From contig CAYJLB010000034.1 of NCBI GenBank assembly GCA_964370845.1, positions 1 to 22,292 of the forward strand: a stretch of DNA of 22,292 nt, read 5' to 3'. Under the pieces are notes generated by a model, which ran no database searches, had not been told where the DNA came from, and saw only the letters and a program-made list of their open reading frames with translations. Below, in pieces: positions 19,421 through 22,292 of the stretch. Made by a program: the position numbers and the translations under genes. Position 1 is the first letter of the stretch. Each line of letters starts with the position of its first letter. The stretch is from CAYJLB01 sp964370845. GTDB taxonomy: Bacteria > Bacillota > Clostridia > Oscillospirales > Ruminococcaceae.

Positions 19421-22240
19421 ATGGCAAATGATAAAATTATAATTAAAGGTGCTAGAGAACATAATTTGAAAAATATTGACCTTGAAATACCTCGTGATAA
19501 ACTTATTGTTATGACTGGTCTTTCGGGTTCTGGTAAGTCTAGCCTTGCCTTTGACACAATCTATGCAGACGGACAAAGACGTTATATGGAAAGCCTTTCT
19601 TCCTACGCTAGACAGTTTTTAGGTCAAATGGAAAAACCCGATGTTGATAGCATTGAGGGGCTTTCTCCAGCAATTTCTATTGACCAAAAAACTACCTCGA
19701 AAAACCCTCGTTCCACTGTTGGGACAGTTACCGAAATTTATGACTATTTGCGTTTATTGTACGCTCGAATTGGAATTGTTCATTGTCCCGAATGTGGAAA
19801 AGTTATCTCTCAACAAACTGTTGACCAAATAACTGACAAAATTTTAGAGCTTCCTGAGGGGACAAAATTGCAACTTTTAGCACCTATTGTCCGTGGAAGA
19901 AAAGGCGAATATACTAAGGAAATTGAACATGCAAGAAAATCTGGTTACGTTAGAATTAGAATTGATGGAATGCTTTATGACTTGTCGGAAACTATTAAAC
20001 TTGACAAAAACAAAAAGCACACTATTGAAATAATTGTGGACAGATTAGTTATGAAAGATGGCATAAAATCAAGGCTTTCAGACAGTATCGAAACTGTTAT
20101 GGGGCTTACTGGTGGCGTGCTTTTAGTGGACGTAATTGACGGCGAGGAAATGCTTTTTTCACAAAATTTCTCCTGTCCTGACCATAATATTTCAATAAAT
20201 GAACTTGCTCCGAGAATGTTTTCTTTTAACAATCCTTTTGGAGCTTGCCCCGAATGTACTGGGCTTGGGGAATTTGAACGAATTGACCCTGACACAATTG
20301 TTCCTAACAAAGATTTGTCAATAAAAGAGGGTGCAATTGTTGCTAGTGGTTGGAATTCTCTTGATGAAAGTTCCATTGCAATGATGTATTATACCGCTAT
20401 TTCAAAGCATTTCGACGTATCATTGGACGTTCCTGTAAAAGAATTAACTAAAAAGCAACTTGACCTGTTTTTATATGGTACAAAGGAAAAAATCCTTGTG
20501 ACAAGGATTGATTCTTTCGGCGGTGGAAGCTATCGAACTGTTTTTGAGGGCGTTGTAAACAACCTTGAACGTCGATTTAAAGAAACTAACAGCGATTGGA
20601 TGAGGGAAGAAATTCGCCAAAATATGAACGTTGTTCCCTGCCCCGAATGTAAGGGTTTAAGGCTTAAAAAAGAGTCCCTTGCGGTTACTGTTGGGGATAG
20701 AAATATTACCGAGCTTACTACTTTTTCTGTTATAAAATTACTTGAATTTTTTGCAGAACTTGACCTTACTGACCGTGAAAAAATTATCGGCGAAAGAATT
20801 ATTAAGGAGATTAACGAGCGTCTTGGTTTCCTTAAAAATGTTGGTCTTGATTACCTTAATTTATCTCGAAAAGCTGGGACTTTATCGGGTGGAGAAAGCC
20901 AACGTATCCGCCTTGCAACGCAAATTGGTTCTTGTTTAACTGGTGTGCTTTACATTTTGGACGAGCCTAGCATTGGGTTGCACCAAAAGGACAATGACAA
21001 ACTTATTCACACCCTCCAAAACCTCCGTGATTTGGGGAATACTTTGGTTGTTGTTGAGCATGATGAGGACACAATGCGTGCTTCTGATTTTATTGTTGAC
21101 ATTGGACCTGGCGCAGGTGTTCACGGTGGAGAAATCGTGTTTTCTGGCACTTATGACGAGATTATAAAGTGCGATAAATCGGTTACTGGACAGTATTTGT
21201 CGGGTAAAAGGTCAATTCCTGTTCCAAAAGAAAGACGAAAAGGAAATGGAAGTTTCCTCACTGTTATTGGAGCAAGCGAAAACAACCTTAAAAATGTAAA
21301 AGTTGACATTCCCTTAGGCACTATGACTTGTGTTACAGGGGTTTCGGGAAGTGGAAAAAGTTCCCTTGTAAACGAGATTTTATACAAAAAATTAGCCTCA
21401 AAATTGAACAGGGCGAAACTTCACCCAGGGAAATTTAAAGAGATAAAAGGCATTGAAAATTTGGACAAAGTTATTGACATTGACCAATCACCAATCGGGC
21501 GAACTCCACGTTCTAACCCTGCAACTTACACGGGAGTTTTCACTGATATTAGGGAACTTTTTGCTAATACAAACGACGCAAAAGCAAAGGGTTACACTAC
21601 TTCAAGGTTTTCATTTAACGTTCGTGGTGGACGTTGTGAGGCTTGTGAGGGTGACGGAATTTTGAAAATTGAAATGCACTTTTTACCTGACGTTTATGTG
21701 CCTTGCGAAGTGTGTAAGGGCAAGCGTTACAGTCGTGAAACTCTTGAAGTTAAGTACAAAGGTAAGAGCATTTTCGATGTTTTAGATATGACTGTTGAGG
21801 AGGGCGTTGAGTTCTTCCAAAACATACCAAAAATTCACCGAAAATTGTCTACTTTAAAGGACGTAGGGCTTGGATATATCAAACTTGGGCAGTCCGCTAC
21901 CACTCTTTCTGGGGGCGAGGCGCAACGCGTTAAGCTTGCTACCGAGCTTGCAAAACGTTCTACTGGGCGAACAATTTACATTCTTGACGAGCCTACAACT
22001 GGGCTTCATACAGCGGACGTAGCGAAATTGATTGAAGTGTTACAAAGACTTTGTGATGCTGGAAATTCTCTGCTTATAATTGAGCATAATTTGGAAGTTA
22101 TCAAGCAAGCGGACTATATAATTGATTTAGGCCCTGACGGTGGCGACCGTGGTGGTGAGATTGTGGCTGTGGGAACTCCTGAACAAGTAGCGAAGAACAA
22201 AAAATCCTACACAGGTTATTATTTAAGAGAGCACAAGTAG
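19421..22240 (+). CDS. uvrA: Excinuclease ABC subunit A
   Basis: A 939-residue ATPase that finds DNA damage and loads UvrB. Two ABC modules are complete: Walker A GLSGSGKSS (33-41) with signature LSGGESQRIRLA near 489, and Walker A GVSGSGKSSLVNEI near 642 with LSGGEAQRVKLA near 828. Zinc sites are visible as CPECGK, CPDH...CPEC, and CEACEGDG...CEVCKGK. Length is normal for the family. AAAAAGGAAA precedes the ATG. It is separated from uvrB by repeats, so expression from one transcript depends on whether those hairpins terminate. Confidence 0.97.
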   Translation: MANDKIIIKGAREHNLKNIDLEIPRDKLIVMTGLSGSGKSSLAFDTIYADGQRRYMESLSSYARQFLGQMEKPDVDSIEGLSPAISIDQKTTSKNPRSTVGTVTEIYDYLRLLYARIGIVHCPECGKVISQQTVDQITDKILELPEGTKLQLLAPIVRGRKGEYTKEIEHARKSGYVRIRIDGMLYDLSETIKLDKNKKHTIEIIVDRLVMKDGIKSRLSDSIETVMGLTGGVLLVDVIDGEEMLFSQNFSCPDHNISINELAPRMFSFNNPFGACPECTGLGEFERIDPDTIVPNKDLSIKEGAIVASGWNSLDESSIAMMYYTAISKHFDVSLDVPVKELTKKQLDLFLYGTKEKILVTRIDSFGGGSYRTVFEGVVNNLERRFKETNSDWMREEIRQNMNVVPCPECKGLRLKKESLAVTVGDRNITELTTFSVIKLLEFFAELDLTDREKIIGERIIKEINERLGFLKNVGLDYLNLSRKAGTLSGGESQRIRLATQIGSCLTGVLYILDEPSIGLHQKDNDKLIHTLQNLRDLGNTLVVVEHDEDTMRASDFIVDIGPGAGVHGGEIVFSGTYDEIIKCDKSVTGQYLSGKRSIPVPKERRKGNGSFLTVIGASENNLKNVKVDIPLGTMTCVTGVSGSGKSSLVNEILYKKLASKLNRAKLHPGKFKEIKGIENLDKVIDIDQSPIGRTPRSNPATYTGVFTDIRELFANTNDAKAKGYTTSRFSFNVRGGRCEACEGDGILKIEMHFLPDVYVPCEVCKGKRYSRETLEVKYKGKSIFDVLDMTVEEGVEFFQNIPKIHRKLSTLKDVGLGYIKLGQSATTLSGGEAQRVKLATELAKRSTGRTIYILDEPTTGLHTADVAKLIEVLQRLCDAGNSLLIIEHNLEVIKQADYIIDLGPDGGDRGGEIVAVGTPEQVAKNKKSYTGYYLREHK

Positions 22241-22292
22241 AAATTACACAAGCTAAAGGTTTTGATTAAACTATTCCAAACAACTAAAGTTG
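22241..22292 (+). repeat. Composite hairpin repeat, left end (cut by window)
   Basis: Begins directly after the uvrA stop with ACACAAGCTAAAGGTTTTGATTAAACTATTCC and AAACAACTAAAGTTG, the same beginning as copy C at 18990, with the ACACAAGCTAAA prefix of copy B at 16573. Confidence 0.7.

Overview
The window reads as chromosome from a low-GC Firmicute of the Clostridia type. Supporting signs are strong AGGAGG ribosome sites, many promoters of the form TTGACA-17-TATAAT, short T-tailed terminators, a DUF896 (YnzC-like) protein, a UPF0735 ACT protein in front of hom-thrB, and a uvrB-uvrA pair. I cannot name the species. A run of exactly 100 N at 12061-12160 marks a scaffold join inside a tandem repeat, so this is a draft or metagenome assembly.

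Layout from left to right. 1-513: repeat DNA, then a LytTR promoter. 514-1357: a LytTR regulator with a DUF3021 membrane protein, a likely autoregulated two-gene switch. 1469-1756: a small Dabb-domain protein with its own promoter and a hairpin leader. 1820-4429 (minus): an arsenic/metalloid-type locus of an ArsR repressor with a Cys-x-Cys sensor, a COG0701 permease and a cysteine-rich small thioredoxin, with three copies of a putative ArsR operator. 4634-5903: a DUF2752 protein and two DUF4234 proteins, each with its own promoter. 5991-11593: a PAS-GAF-GGDEF-EAL protein (minus), an EamA transporter, and a membrane sensor with degenerate GGDEF and intact EAL. Both signalling proteins act on cyclic di-GMP. 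11594-12254: intergenic repeats and a 94-bp tandem array. 12255-15113 (minus): a threonine operon of ACT regulator, hom and thrB. 15405-15480: tRNA-Lys. 15669-16547: a DUF896 protein and a degenerate RadC-like protein. 16992-22240: uvrB and uvrA, the first two components of nucleotide excision repair.

The genes are mostly ordinary. The unusual content lies between them. Nearly every long intergenic gap is a mosaic of modular hairpin repeats: (a) a long composite element (copies near 1, 2430-2775 inverted, 16570-16950, 18990-19290, 22241-end) whose hairpins keep fixed loops and flanks while their stems change in a compensatory way; (b) a short hairpin flanked by TGTAGGG with at least six different stem sequences; (c) a module of about 75-94 bp ending in the palindrome GCAACGTCACGTTGC. 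Module (c) is tandemly amplified beside thrB, and its central TCA supplies the stop codon of both thrB and the permease gene. I regard this hairpin system, with its stem swapping and fixed landmarks, as the main candidate for something undescribed.
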